Shown: positions 23,852 through 32,845, numbered from the stretch's first letter. The stretch is 40,213 nucleotides of DNA from Photobacterium pectinilyticum (GCF_024357955.1 NZ_JANEYT010000043.1:1-40213), one strand, 5' to 3'. Notes: generated by a model not told the origin, from the sequence alone. Numbers and translations are program-made.

Positions 23852-26116
23852 ATGAAAAATAAACTATTTACTCTAGCGCCTGTCGCAGTGGCCCTCATTC
23901 TTGCTGGTTGTAATTCTTCTTCAAGCTCCAATGATGGCAAAGATGATCTTATCCAACCGGTTGTCCAATCACGTGTTCATGATCTACTCGATATTGATGG
24001 TTACCAATTCCGTGATGCTAACGGAGATGGTGAACTCGCACCTTATGAAGATTGGCGATTAACCTCAGAGGAGCGTGCTGCTGATTTGGTCAGCCGCATG
24101 ACGCTTGAAGAAAAAGTCGGCATGATGCTGATTGATACGTTGAATGCTGAGGCCTACGGATATATCGGTAGTCAGCACCAAGACTTTGTGAACCGCCAGA
24201 AGATGAACCGCTTTATCTTCCGAAATAATATCCTGACTCAAGAAGAAATTGATGCGCTGACAGATGAAGAGCGACAAGATGGAGGCGCTGCAGGTGGTCC
24301 AGGCGGCCCGAATTATGTAATTAGTCCAATGGAAGCGGCTCAGTATATGAATACCATGCAAGAGATGACTGAGCGTACGCGTTTGGGGATCCCGGCACTA
24401 TTCAAATCAAATGCTCGTAACCACATAGATCCAAATGCCAAAGCGGGTATTAACGTAGACTCTGGTGCTTTCTCTGCGTGGCCAAAAGAGGGCGGGCTTG
24501 CGGCAACGGGAGATATGGAGCTGATTGCTGAGTTTGGTGAAGTCATGCGTGCTGAGTGGAATGCAATTGGTTTGCGCGGCATGTACGGTTATATGGCTGA
24601 TTTGGCGACTGAGCCACGTTGGTACCGTGTACATGAAACCTTTACCGAAGATGCAGATTTAGCATCCGATATTATGACTACTTTGGTCGGAAACCTACAA
24701 GGTAAAGACGTTTCCTCGGACAGTATCGTCCTGACAATGAAGCACTTCCCAGGTGGCGGTCCACAATTCCTTGGCTCAGACCCTCACTACATAGCGGGTC
24801 AGCACCAGAGCTATCCTGCAGGAAATTTTGATTATCACGTTAAGCCTTTTAAAGCAGCAATTAATGCCGGCGTCGCAGCGATGATGCCTTACTACGGTAT
24901 TGTTGGTGGTGGTGAGTGGTCAATTAACAACCCTGATGAAACGAACTTAGATGCGGGGGGTGTACCTCTTGGTGATCTCTTACATGACCGCGTAAAAGAC
25001 ACCGTGCGTGTACCAAACAATGATTACTCTACAAGTGTAGGCACACCAGCTGGAAATGTTGGTGTTGCTTTCTCTAAAGGTATTTTGGACGGGCTTTTAC
25101 GTAAAGAGCTTGGATTTAGCGGAGTGATCAACTCTGATACCGGCATCATCAATGATCAGAATGATGTACATACTGATTACGAAATGATGCACAACAACCG
25201 CGCGTGGGGCCTACAAGATAAAGATAAGACTGAACAATTTGTGATTGCCATTGAGGCTGGTACGGATGTGTTCTCTGGCTTTAACCGAAATGATGAAATT
25301 CGCTCAGTTGTAGAGCAGGGCTTGGTCTCTGAAGAGCGCATTGACGAGTCAGTGAAGCGTCTATTAACAGTACAATTTGACTTAGGGCTGTTTGAAAACG
25401 CTTATGTTGACGCAGAGAAAGCAAATGCGATTGTTGGTAATGCTGATTTCCAAGAAAAAGCACAGCTAGCTCAACGTAAAGCTGTCGCTCTGCTTGATAA
25501 TGCAGGAGGTACATTACCATTACCTAAAGCGTCTAGTTTGTTTACCATGGGCTTAGATGGCGAAATTGCTGATGAGTATGGCTTTGACGTCACTGTGGGC
25601 GATGATGAAGATGGAAATAAAGTAGCCGATGCAACTGAAAGCGATCATGCATTAATTCGAGTACGTGTTGATAATATTCCAGCAGTTATCTCAGGTGATA
25701 TCCCGAATAATCGCGCATTGGCATTCGGTGGTGCGGATTTTGACGAGTTATCAGTGCTAGACTTCACAGGTATGGCAGAATCTAACTCTTGGGTGATTAC
25801 GCCTTCTCTTGAAGATATACAAGAAGTGATGGATGAAGTTGGTGCTGAAAATACCGTACTTTCTGTATATTTCCGTCAGCCATATGTACTTGATGATGCA
25901 AGTGGCCTGAAGAATGCGGGTGCTATTCTTGCCACTTTCGGCTCGGATGACCGTGCGGTTATGGATGTGGTGAGCGGTGAGTTTAATCCACAAGGTAAAC
26001 TGCCATTTGCCCTTGCCAATAGCGCCCAAGCAATTATTGACCAGCATTCAGATGCGCCGGGTTACAAAGATGGTGATACGCTTTATAAATTTGGTCATGG
26101 CTTAAGCTATAAATAA
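23852..26116 (+). CDS. GH3 family glycoside hydrolase lipoprotein (beta-glucosidase-like)
   Basis: The 754-aa protein is a glycoside hydrolase family 3 enzyme with a lipoprotein signal (LAGC, Cys20) and a Ser/Asn linker. The (beta/alpha)8 domain starts near residue 65 (WRLTSEERAADLVSRMTLEEKVG) and holds KHFPGGG near 297 and the nucleophile Asp429 in GFSGVINSDTG. The second alpha/beta domain follows from about 535 (KAVALLDNAGGTLPLP). A calcium-loop-like DANGDGELAPYEDW occurs at 55-68. These enzymes release sugars from the non-reducing end of beta-linked oligosaccharides, here outside the cytoplasm. The operator shared with the uronate genes suggests a uronic-acid-containing glycan, which is inference. 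The gene is followed by a strong terminator. Confidence 0.9.
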   Translation: MKNKLFTLAPVAVALILAGCNSSSSSNDGKDDLIQPVVQSRVHDLLDIDGYQFRDANGDGELAPYEDWRLTSEERAADLVSRMTLEEKVGMMLIDTLNAEAYGYIGSQHQDFVNRQKMNRFIFRNNILTQEEIDALTDEERQDGGAAGGPGGPNYVISPMEAAQYMNTMQEMTERTRLGIPALFKSNARNHIDPNAKAGINVDSGAFSAWPKEGGLAATGDMELIAEFGEVMRAEWNAIGLRGMYGYMADLATEPRWYRVHETFTEDADLASDIMTTLVGNLQGKDVSSDSIVLTMKHFPGGGPQFLGSDPHYIAGQHQSYPAGNFDYHVKPFKAAINAGVAAMMPYYGIVGGGEWSINNPDETNLDAGGVPLGDLLHDRVKDTVRVPNNDYSTSVGTPAGNVGVAFSKGILDGLLRKELGFSGVINSDTGIINDQNDVHTDYEMMHNNRAWGLQDKDKTEQFVIAIEAGTDVFSGFNRNDEIRSVVEQGLVSEERIDESVKRLLTVQFDLGLFENAYVDAEKANAIVGNADFQEKAQLAQRKAVALLDNAGGTLPLPKASSLFTMGLDGEIADEYGFDVTVGDDEDGNKVADATESDHALIRVRVDNIPAVISGDIPNNRALAFGGADFDELSVLDFTGMAESNSWVITPSLEDIQEVMDEVGAENTVLSVYFRQPYVLDDASGLKNAGAILATFGSDDRAVMDVVSGEFNPQGKLPFALANSAQAIIDQHSDAPGYKDGDTLYKFGHGLSYK

Positions 26117-26140
26117 GTTTTAATATTAATGAAAGATAAT

Positions 26141-26175
26141 AAAAAAGAGCCTGATTTTTATCCGGCTCTTTTTTT
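26141..26175 (+). terminator. Intrinsic terminator of the GH3 gene
   Basis: AAAAAAGAGCC and GGCTCTTTTTTT pair around a 12-nt loop. The T run is long and the hairpin starts 25 bp after the stop codon. Confidence 0.85.
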
Positions 26176-26410
26176 GATCTTGCTCTACTAATTAACAATG
26201 ATTGGTCAATCAATAGGTTCGGGTGGTATATAATGACTAAGCTATTAATCAGGGGGGCGAGGTTTCTGCGTACAGATATAATATTTATTATCTGGTATAT
26301 AACCAGTCAACTTCATCGCTATATTGTTTAAATTTAAGAGTCTGAACGAGTTAAGTAAACGGCTATAAAAATGGATATAAAATAGTTGAATAAACTTATT
26401 GAGGTATAAA

Positions 26411-26803
26411 ATGAATACTTACATGAATATGTTGGAATGGGAAGATACTTCTATACCACATCGGTTGTGGGTCGAGAGGATTGATAATAACGAGACTCGA
26501 CTTTGTATGAAAGTGATTAAAGATGTTGACCCAGAGATGTTGTACCTTAAATTACCTGTCTCGCAAGAGAAAGTCATGGGGGCTTGGCAAGGAAGGGCAA
26601 TGGTTGTTTCTGATGCATATGATGATGGTTGTCTTTATTCGCAAGTGCGTAGCTTGTTTAATTTAGACAATGGATGTGTCGTGTGGACTGTCAATCACAT
26701 ACAGTTGGCAGACAAAAGAAAGATGTCTGTAGATAAACTAGCCTTCATTCCAGGAATGATACATGATCGAGGTCTACTGAAGTCTGCTTTAGAAACTGTC
26801 TAG
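26411..26803 (+). CDS. Hypothetical protein, 130 aa
   Basis: I do not recognise it. The protein is soluble, without a signal peptide, and reads as mixed alpha/beta. It contains a conserved-looking stretch ILYL-type strand (MLYLKLPVSQEKVMGAWQGR, residues 43-62) and CVVWTVNHIQLADKRK near 90. GAGGT 6 bp before the ATG decides the start over an upstream TTG at 26399. It stands alone between the GH3 terminator and the terminator at 26905. A weak UxuR-like sequence ATTGGTCAATCAAT (26201-26214, one mismatch) lies about 200 bp upstream, so membership of the uronate regulon is possible but thin. A 32-codon frame at 26233-26331 in the spacer has no ribosome binding site and is not called. Confidence 0.65.
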   Translation: MNTYMNMLEWEDTSIPHRLWVERIDNNETRLCMKVIKDVDPEMLYLKLPVSQEKVMGAWQGRAMVVSDAYDDGCLYSQVRSLFNLDNGCVVWTVNHIQLADKRKMSVDKLAFIPGMIHDRGLLKSALETV

Positions 26804-26904
26804 CAGACGATATTTATATTATTACCTATTTTTTGAGATAAACACTCTGCATGTAACAACAATATTCATAAGATAATAACCATCTTGATTAACTATATTT
26901 ACAC

Positions 26905-26939
26905 AATAAGTACGCCAAGCATTACTTGGTGTACTTATT
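26905..26939. terminator. Bidirectional terminator hairpin
   Basis: AATAAGTACGCCAAG pairs with CTTGGTGTACTTATT over 15 bp with one G-U and a 5-nt loop. It separates two convergent genes and overlaps the stop codon of the YgjV-like gene. The outer A/T pairs give short T runs on both strands. Confidence 0.65.
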
Positions 26940-27438
26940 ATATAGCGCTTTTAGATAGCTTTATTCTTGATATAGTATATAAATTTATGATGATAAATGT
27001 TGACTCCATTAATGTTCCACCAATTGAACCTAAGAGTAAATTATTCGTTAACCAGCAAAATGAGTTAAATAAAATTATTAAGCGCAATTTAATGCCTTCG
27101 GCTTGGAATAGAGCCCACGTTGCTACTGATGCCCCGAATATTGTTATTATTTCATAACTATGTTGTAAGCTAGGCAGCCCCATTAGCCATAGCAAGCTAA
27201 TAAAAAACCACATGACCCTAGTGGATTTTGTTTTGGTTGATGCATAACTCCTAAGTGCACTAATGCCACAACCAAACGCAGCGGTAAATGCCCCCATTAA
27301 AATGAAATGGCTACATAAAACGACTTGGAAAAGTGTCAGGTGTAGGCGGAACCGATTACCATTTTGATGTAAAAAAGCCGAAGCGCCGACAAGAAAAGCA
27401 ATAAGACCGATGCTTTGGGCAAAATCAAGTTCTAACAT
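26938..27438 (-). CDS. YgjV family inner membrane protein
   Basis: The 166-aa protein has five to six membrane segments and the family opening FAQSIGLIAFLVGASAFLHQN, then CGISALRSYAS near 70, as in the YgjV-type bacterial inner membrane proteins. The function is not established. In E. coli, ygjV lies next to uxaCA, so its presence here by the uronate genes repeats a known neighbourhood. A frame from 27495 overlaps the previous gene, but the ATG at 27438 is preferred because GAGAGG lies 6 bp upstream. It starts 27 bp after the racemase-like gene ends, so the two are likely co-transcribed. Confidence 0.75.
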   Translation of the reverse strand: MLELDFAQSIGLIAFLVGASAFLHQNGNRFRLHLTLFQVVLCSHFILMGAFTAAFGCGISALRSYASTKTKSTRVMWFFISLLWLMGLPSLQHSYEIITIFGASVATWALFQAEGIKLRLIILFNSFCWLTNNLLLGSIGGTLMESTFIIINLYTISRIKLSKSAI

Positions 27439-27464
27439 AACGTACCTCTCGAGTAATAATTTGA

Positions 27465-28106
27465 TTAGATCAACCTGGATATATATTGGCAACACAGTTC
27501 AGGGCTGGACAGAACTGGAGCTGGTGGCTTGTTGATATAGGCAATCGCTGGAGCCATTGAGGCTTGAGCGAGTACGATATTATCGTATCTGTTGCTTTCT
27601 CGTTCCACGTATTTTGCGATGACTTTGGCATAAGAATCGGCATCGCCATTAGCATAATGAGGCCAAGCGTTTGGAATAACGGCATAAGAGATATCAGGCG
27701 ATGTACCTTGCTGCTGACCACATTGCTTTAGCAGAGTTAAGGTCGGTTCTATGGTGCTTTCAAGTGCGGCAAGAACATGGACTTTTCTTGCAGATACTGC
27801 TTGCTCTGCCATTGGGCGGTCAACACGAATGACCCGAGAATTGATATTGGGCGTTTGCTCTGCGGCGTCCCCGATGGTTGAGCAGGTACAGATGATAATA
27901 TCAGCACCTTCAGCTTCAATGTCTCTGATTGCTTGCTGGACAAGCTTGGTGACTGTATGGGTCAAGCCAGCTTCCATCGCTTTACTTAGCAATTGTTCAT
28001 TCACATGATGGGTGATAGTGGCAGTGTTATTAGCCAGGTATCGTTCGATGTAGGGACGAAACAGCGCTTTGTTGGCATCTAACGTGTAGAGAAAAGCTAT
28101 TTTCAT
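27465..28106 (-). CDS. Asp/Glu racemase superfamily protein lacking the second cysteine
   Basis: The 213-aa protein resembles the Asp/Glu/hydantoin racemase fold: starting strand KIAFLYTLDANKALF, then the first-cysteine motif IICTCSTIGDAAE (Cys73, Cys75). The mirrored motif, where racemases have a second catalytic Cys, reads VLAQASMAPA (178-187), with no cysteine. A two-base racemisation is therefore unlikely, and a lyase or decarboxylase-like use of one cysteine, or another function, is more plausible. The start ATG at 28106 has AGGG about 8 bp upstream; an earlier TTG at 28115 is less likely. It follows the uxu operon on the same strand but after a terminator. Confidence 0.7.
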   Translation of the reverse strand: MKIAFLYTLDANKALFRPYIERYLANNTATITHHVNEQLLSKAMEAGLTHTVTKLVQQAIRDIEAEGADIIICTCSTIGDAAEQTPNINSRVIRVDRPMAEQAVSARKVHVLAALESTIEPTLTLLKQCGQQQGTSPDISYAVIPNAWPHYANGDADSYAKVIAKYVERESNRYDNIVLAQASMAPAIAYINKPPAPVLSSPELCCQYISRLI

Positions 28107-28133
28107 TGAGTACAACCCTTAGCGGAAACGTTT

Positions 28134-28163
28134 GAAAAAGAAAGGCTTCCCTAAGGAAGCCTT
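28134..28163 (-). terminator. Intrinsic terminator closing the uronate operon
   Basis: On the minus strand, AAGGCTTCC-TTAG-GGAAGCCTT is followed by TCTTTTTC. It lies 20 bp beyond the stop codon of the kdgK-eda remnant, so it should be the original end of the dctQ-to-eda operon. Confidence 0.8.
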
Positions 28164-28182
28164 GGCAATCTAAAGTGATTGG

Positions 28183-28516
28183 TTATGCTACAAGATCAGC
28201 CGCTTCTTGTGCAAGGCGACCAATTTCGCCCCTGCGGCCTTCGTTAATCATTTTCTTATCAGCCATCCAAGTACCGCCACAAGCGAATATGCGCTCAATC
28301 GCAAAATAGTCTTCAGTATTCTTGGTCTTTCCCCCTCCGTGTCGCCAGCGCTGTAGCATGACTTCGCTGAATGCGTCGTTATCCAGCGCTGATACATACT
28401 CAATGTGTGCTGTATGAGCCAAATAGACGGCGGTATTGAGTGAATCGCCACCATATGTCTGCTGCATATCGCCAAAGGGGGGCCATTGAGTCGCCGATAA
28501 GGGCTATGCGTTTTAT
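28183..28516 (-). pseudogene. Collapsed kdgK-eda fusion remnant
   Basis: The 5' part matches the start of 2-keto-3-deoxygluconate kinase (IALIGDSM, then QQTYGGDSLNTAVYLA and VSALDNDAFSEVMLQRW). The 3' part matches the end of KDPG aldolase (DYFAIERIFACGGTWMADKK to the C-terminus). The rest of both genes, roughly 1.3 kb, is gone, leaving an in-frame chimera of 94 codons from 28467. The kinase start is also damaged. The frame would begin at ATA 28516-28514, overlapping the uxaC stop as ATAA where ATGA would be expected. A run of six C (28482-28477 on this strand) shifts the frame; five would restore it. Neither enzyme can be active. Both genes belong directly after uxaC in related operons. Confidence 0.85.
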
Positions 28517-29937
28517 GCTTGCTCACCAGGAAGGGTGAAGAAGCGCTTAGCGTTGCCGAAGCAGATATCCTGTACCATCTTGCCGAGCATGTTGATGTCG
28601 TTAGGTACCTCACCATTCTCAACCCATTGGCCAATCATGTTGCACAGAATACGGCGGAAATACTCATGGCGGGTGTACGAAAGGAAGCTACGTGAGTCGG
28701 TCAGCATACCGACGAACTGGCTTAGTAGGCCAAGCTGCGACAATTGCTCCATTTGGCGTTGCATACCGTCTTTCTGGTCGTTGAACCACCAACCAGAGCC
28801 GAACTGTACTTTGCCGGCAATACCACCGCCTTGGAAGTTACCGATCATTGTTGCCATCATTTCATTGTCGCGCGGGTTCAGGCAGTAAATAATTGTTTTT
28901 GGCAGCTCATTGCTGAAATCCATGTCATCCAGAAGAGAGGCCAGCTGGAAAGCAAACGGACGGTCACCTATCGAATCAAAACCGGCATCAGCGCCAAGTA
29001 GGTTAAACATACGGGTGCTGTTGTTACGTTGGGCACCAATGTGTAGCTGCATCACCCAACTACGCTTAGCGTATTGCTTGCCAAGCCAGACTTGCACCGC
29101 AGTGCTGAATTGATCGACTTCTTCTTCAGAAAGTACTTCGCCAGCCAGACGGCGAGTGATCATAGTGTTTAGTGCAGATTCTGACGGGACTTTGCCGTAG
29201 CGTACGATTTCGATGCCGTGGTCTGCTGCGCGACAACCGTGTGCGGCGAAGTGATCTAGGCGGCGATCAAGGGCTGTCAGTAAGTCAGCAAAAGAGGAAA
29301 TTTCGATATCAGCGGTTTCGCCTAAAAGCTGCATATATTCTGCAAAGCCATCTAGTTCGATTTTGAATGCACGATCTGGCCGCCAGCTTGGGGCGACTTC
29401 GATGTCACAGCTTTCATCTGCAGCAATGGCTTTATGGTGTTCAAGTGAGTGAATTGGGTCATCGGTGGTGCCCGCCATGACCACATTCATCTGCTTCATA
29501 ATGCCGCGAGCTGAAAATTCTGGGCTAGCTAGCATTTCATTACATTCGTGCCAAATACCTTCTGCTGTCTCAGGGCCAAACAGTTTACCGGTAATACCAA
29601 ATGGGCGGCGAAGTTCAAGGTGGGTCCAATGATAAAGCGGGTTACCCAATGTTTGAGGAACGGTTTTAGCCCATGCCATGTACTTATCGAAGTCCGACGT
29701 TTCTTTACCTGTAATTAAGGCTTCTGGGATACCGGCTGCACGCATACCACGCCATTTGTAGTGATCACCTTCCAGCCACATCTGGCCGATATTATCGAAG
29801 CGGCGGTTTTCAGCCACTTCCTGCGCGTTTAGGTGGCAGTGGTAGTCATAAATTGGCATGTCTTTGGCGTAATCATGATAAAGCACACGCGCAATTTCAT
29901 TGGAAAGTAAGAAGTCATCGCAAAGGAAGTTTTTCAT
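28513..29937 (-). CDS. uxaC: Glucuronate (uronate) isomerase
   Basis: The 474-aa enzyme converts D-glucuronate to D-fructuronate (and galacturonate to tagaturonate). The amidohydrolase-like metal site begins with [16 protein letters not shown] (H33, H35), and [17 protein letters not shown], near residue 309, is characteristic of UxaC. The length matches E. coli UxaC (470 aa). GGAG (29948-29945 on this strand) lies 7 bp before the ATG. It follows uxuB by 52 bp, a gap that contains a hairpin with a T run which could damp its expression. Confidence 0.95.
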   Translation of the reverse strand: MKNFLCDDFLLSNEIARVLYHDYAKDMPIYDYHCHLNAQEVAENRRFDNIGQMWLEGDHYKWRGMRAAGIPEALITGKETSDFDKYMAWAKTVPQTLGNPLYHWTHLELRRPFGITGKLFGPETAEGIWHECNEMLASPEFSARGIMKQMNVVMAGTTDDPIHSLEHHKAIAADESCDIEVAPSWRPDRAFKIELDGFAEYMQLLGETADIEISSFADLLTALDRRLDHFAAHGCRAADHGIEIVRYGKVPSESALNTMITRRLAGEVLSEEEVDQFSTAVQVWLGKQYAKRSWVMQLHIGAQRNNSTRMFNLLGADAGFDSIGDRPFAFQLASLLDDMDFSNELPKTIIYCLNPRDNEMMATMIGNFQGGGIAGKVQFGSGWWFNDQKDGMQRQMEQLSQLGLLSQFVGMLTDSRSFLSYTRHEYFRRILCNMIGQWVENGEVPNDINMLGKMVQDICFGNAKRFFTLPGEQA

Positions 29938-29950
29938 TTTGGGCTCCAGA

Positions 29951-29978
29951 AAAACATTGGGCGAACATATCGCCCAAT
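29951..29978 (-). terminator. Intercistronic hairpin with T run between uxuB and uxaC
   Basis: On the minus strand, ATTGGGCG and CGCCCAAT form an 8-bp stem with a 7-nt loop, followed by GTTTTTC. It looks like an intrinsic terminator inside an operon and probably acts as a partial one, lowering uxaC relative to uxuB. Confidence 0.55.
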
Positions 29979-29989
29979 ATTAAAAAGGG

Positions 29990-31453
29990 TTATAGGGAAG
30001 CAACAGCGGCACGTGCGCCTTTGGTAATGATCAGTTGGTAAGCCTTGGTGACAGCGTCAACAAATTCAGTGTTTTTAATTAAGTCCGTGCCGAAAATAGC
30101 TTCGATACCTAAAATAGCTTTGACAGCCGAGATATTCATTCCGTGCTCTTGATAGATAGCTTTGAATTGGTTAACCATAGGGTCGCGGACATCAATTGGG
30201 TTGGCTTTTTCATCCACACCACTGATGTAGGTCATCCAGCCAGCAATCCCCATTGCTAACCATTTGTAATCAGTCCCATGTTCAAGGTGATGGCGCAGTG
30301 AACCGCCCATACGCTGAGGGATTTTCTGGCTACCATCCATCGCGATTTGCCATGTTTGGTGTTTCAAGCTTGGGTTGGTAAAACGCTCGATAAGCAGCTT
30401 AGCGTAAGCTTCAAGATCCGTGCCCTCAGGCATGGTTAGGGTAGGCGCTTGTGCTTTCATCATCATGTCGAAAGCGGCTTTACGGTAGCTTTCGTTGGTC
30501 ATGGTGTCTGAAATGTGTTGGTAGCCGCCCAAGTAGCCTAAGTAAGCAAGAAACGAGTGGCTGCCGTTCAGCATGCGCAGTTTCATTTCTTCAAACGGGA
30601 CAACATCAGAAACGAATTCTGCGCCAGCGATATTCCACTCAGGGCGGCCATTCACGAAGTTATCTTCGATCACCCACTGGCGGAACGGTTCGCATGCAAT
30701 ACCGCATGGATCTGCCACGCCAACGAGGTCAGTAATTTCGGCCAGTGTTTCTGGTGTTGCAGCCGGAACGATGCGGTCAACCATAGTACATGGGAAGGTG
30801 ACATTGGCTTCGATCCATCCTGCCAATTCTTGGTCAATCAAGTTAGCAAAATCCAAAACGGTAGCACGGGCGACATGGCCATTTTCTTGTACGTTATCAC
30901 AAGACATCACGGTAAATGGCTTAAGGCCAAGTTCACGGCGGATACGCAGTGCTTCAACGATATAGCCAATTGCAGATTTAGGCTCGCGAGGATTCTCTAG
31001 GTCGGCTTTGATCAGGCCATTGTTTTTATCTAAGCGGCCGGTTGCCGGATCGGCGCAGTAGCCTTTTTCTGTAATCGTCATTGAAACAATGGCAACTTGC
31101 TCCTCTGCCATTTTTTCAAGTACAGCTCGCTGGCCATCAAAGCTTGGATGCAATGACTCAGTCACCGAGCCGATCATTTTGACAACGGTTTCACTCGCCC
31201 CTTTTTCTGCCACAGTATAAAGATGTTCTTGTTCACGAAGCTGAGTAATTAACTCTTCGCCACCAAAAAGGTTAACTTCACAAATACCCCAGTCGCTACC
31301 GTTTTTTTCTAGCATTTCGCTGGTAAACAATGCTTGGTGGGCCCGGTGGAAAGCACCAAAGCCAAGGTGAACGATACGGCTCTTAAGAGTTGAGCGATCA
31401 TAGTTAGGGCGAATAACATGCGTGTTTATGTTGTTGTTAGCTATATTGTCCAT
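29990..31453 (-). CDS. uxuB: Fructuronate reductase (D-mannonate oxidoreductase)
   Basis: The 487-aa enzyme belongs to the polyol/mannitol dehydrogenase family and reduces D-fructuronate to D-mannonate with NADH. The N-terminal nucleotide motif is in the stretch SRIVHLGFGAFHRAHQALFT (residues 25-44). The catalytic lysine region CDNVQENGHV is near 182, and the helix KLRMLNGSHSFLAYLGYLGG near 292 is typical. The length fits UxuB (486 aa in E. coli); the opening sequence is closer to UxuB than to UxaB. AAGGA lies 8 bp before the ATG. It sits between dctM and uxaC in the TRAP operon. Confidence 0.93.
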   Translation of the reverse strand: MDNIANNNINTHVIRPNYDRSTLKSRIVHLGFGAFHRAHQALFTSEMLEKNGSDWGICEVNLFGGEELITQLREQEHLYTVAEKGASETVVKMIGSVTESLHPSFDGQRAVLEKMAEEQVAIVSMTITEKGYCADPATGRLDKNNGLIKADLENPREPKSAIGYIVEALRIRRELGLKPFTVMSCDNVQENGHVARATVLDFANLIDQELAGWIEANVTFPCTMVDRIVPAATPETLAEITDLVGVADPCGIACEPFRQWVIEDNFVNGRPEWNIAGAEFVSDVVPFEEMKLRMLNGSHSFLAYLGYLGGYQHISDTMTNESYRKAAFDMMMKAQAPTLTMPEGTDLEAYAKLLIERFTNPSLKHQTWQIAMDGSQKIPQRMGGSLRHHLEHGTDYKWLAMGIAGWMTYISGVDEKANPIDVRDPMVNQFKAIYQEHGMNISAVKAILGIEAIFGTDLIKNTEFVDAVTKAYQLIITKGARAAVASL

Positions 31454-31467
31454 TGTCTTGTCCTTGG

Positions 31468-31490
31468 TTCCGCCAGACTTGCTGGCGGAA
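31468..31490 (-). repeat. Intercistronic hairpin between dctM and uxuB
   Basis: TTCCGCCAG and CTGGCGGAA form a perfect 9-bp stem with a 5-nt loop just before the uxuB ribosome binding site. No T run follows, so mRNA processing or stability control is more likely than termination. Confidence 0.6.
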
Positions 31491-31519
31491 TATTTAATTG
31501 GGGGAGTAGAAATGCTTGA

Positions 31520-32821
31520 TTAGTAACCTAGCACTAGGCCAGGTAGGAACAGGCTTAGCTGAGGAATAAAGGTTACAGCCAGTAGCGCGGCAATTAGCGC
31601 GGCATAAAATGGCAGTAGTGGCTTGATAATCTTATCGATGGAGACTTTGGCCACCGAACAACCAATAAACAGTGCACTACCTACCGGCGGTGTACAGATA
31701 CCAATCGCTAAGTTGAAGGTCATCATGATACCGAAGTGAACCGGGTCGATACCTAGGTCTAGGGCGATGGGTAGGAAGATTGGTGTAAAGATAAGCACCG
31801 CTGGTGTCATATCCATGAAGATACCAACAATCAATAGAATTAAGTTGATGATCAAAAGGATAACCAGTGGGTTTTCTGATACTGCCAGTAGGGCATCGGC
31901 AATCATATAAGGGATATCGGCATTGGCCATCGCCCAAGACATTCCCATCGATGCGCCGACCAATAGCAGCACGATAGAAGTTGTTACCGCTGATTCAAGA
32001 ATAATTTTCGGTAATTGGCTGAATTTTACTTCACGGTAAATCAACACGGCGAGTATGAAAGTATAAACAACCGCAATGGCTGACGCTTCTGTTGCAGTGA
32101 AGATACCACCAATAATACCGCCCATAATGATAACGATAAGCATCAAAGAAGGAAGAGCTTTCAGTAGCGTGTCCCATACTTGCGCAAAGGTTGGTTTGGG
32201 TGCCAGTGGGTAGCCGCGGCGTTTAGCAATAAAGCCTGCGACACACATCAAGCTAAGACCCATGATGATCCCTGGAATGTAACCACCCAAGAATAGAGCC
32301 GCAATAGAAGTACCACCAGAAACCAATGAGAATACGATTAGTGTATTACTTGGTGGGATCAACAGGCCTGTTGGGCAAGAGGTAATGTTAACCGCCGCCG
32401 AGAAGTGTTCATCGTAACCATCCTGCTTTTGTAGTGGTGACATAGTGCCACCAACAGCAGCTGCAGAGGCCACAGCCGAACCTGAAATCGAACCAAACAT
32501 CATGTTTGCCATCACGTTTACGTGCGCTAGTGAGCCTGGCAGTCGGCCACCTAATACTTTGGCGAAGTTGATTAGACGGATAGCAATACCACCTTGGTTC
32601 ATGATATTACCGGCAAGAATGAAGAATGGGATAGCCAGTAGTGCAAAGTTATCCAGGCCCGCAGCCATACGCTGTGCTACGACAGCGATGGCTGGTTCTA
32701 GCGGTAGGCTCATCATGATTGTTGCTAGCGACGATAAACCGATAGCAAAAGAAACAGGGATCCCCAAAGTAAGGAGAACTGCAAAGCTACCAAAGAGTGT
32801 GAGAATGACTTGCCATTCCAT
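31520..32821 (-). CDS. TRAP transporter large membrane subunit (DctM family)
   Basis: The 433-aa protein is the large, about 12-helix permease of a TRAP transporter, which couples solute uptake to the sodium gradient. Family motifs include GNIMNQGGIAIRLINFA near 71, MFGSISGSAVASAAAVGG near 109, the middle PPSNTLIVFS and ICTPPVGSALFIGCSVA near 373. AAAGGA lies 7 bp before the ATG. It works with the DctQ protein encoded 24 bp upstream and the DctP binding protein encoded divergently. The uronate enzymes around it make a hexuronate, probably glucuronate, the predicted solute. Confidence 0.93.
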   Translation of the reverse strand: MEWQVILTLFGSFAVLLTLGIPVSFAIGLSSLATIMMSLPLEPAIAVVAQRMAAGLDNFALLAIPFFILAGNIMNQGGIAIRLINFAKVLGGRLPGSLAHVNVMANMMFGSISGSAVASAAAVGGTMSPLQKQDGYDEHFSAAVNITSCPTGLLIPPSNTLIVFSLVSGGTSIAALFLGGYIPGIIMGLSLMCVAGFIAKRRGYPLAPKPTFAQVWDTLLKALPSLMLIVIIMGGIIGGIFTATEASAIAVVYTFILAVLIYREVKFSQLPKIILESAVTTSIVLLLVGASMGMSWAMANADIPYMIADALLAVSENPLVILLIINLILLIVGIFMDMTPAVLIFTPIFLPIALDLGIDPVHFGIMMTFNLAIGICTPPVGSALFIGCSVAKVSIDKIIKPLLPFYAALIAALLAVTFIPQLSLFLPGLVLGY

Positions 32822-32845
32822 AGTGGTAATCCTTTATATATTTAA

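Noticed and set aside
26233..26331. 32-codon frame with a hydrophobic middle
   Set aside because: No convincing ribosome binding site and no conservation evidence; composition follows the AT-rich spacer.
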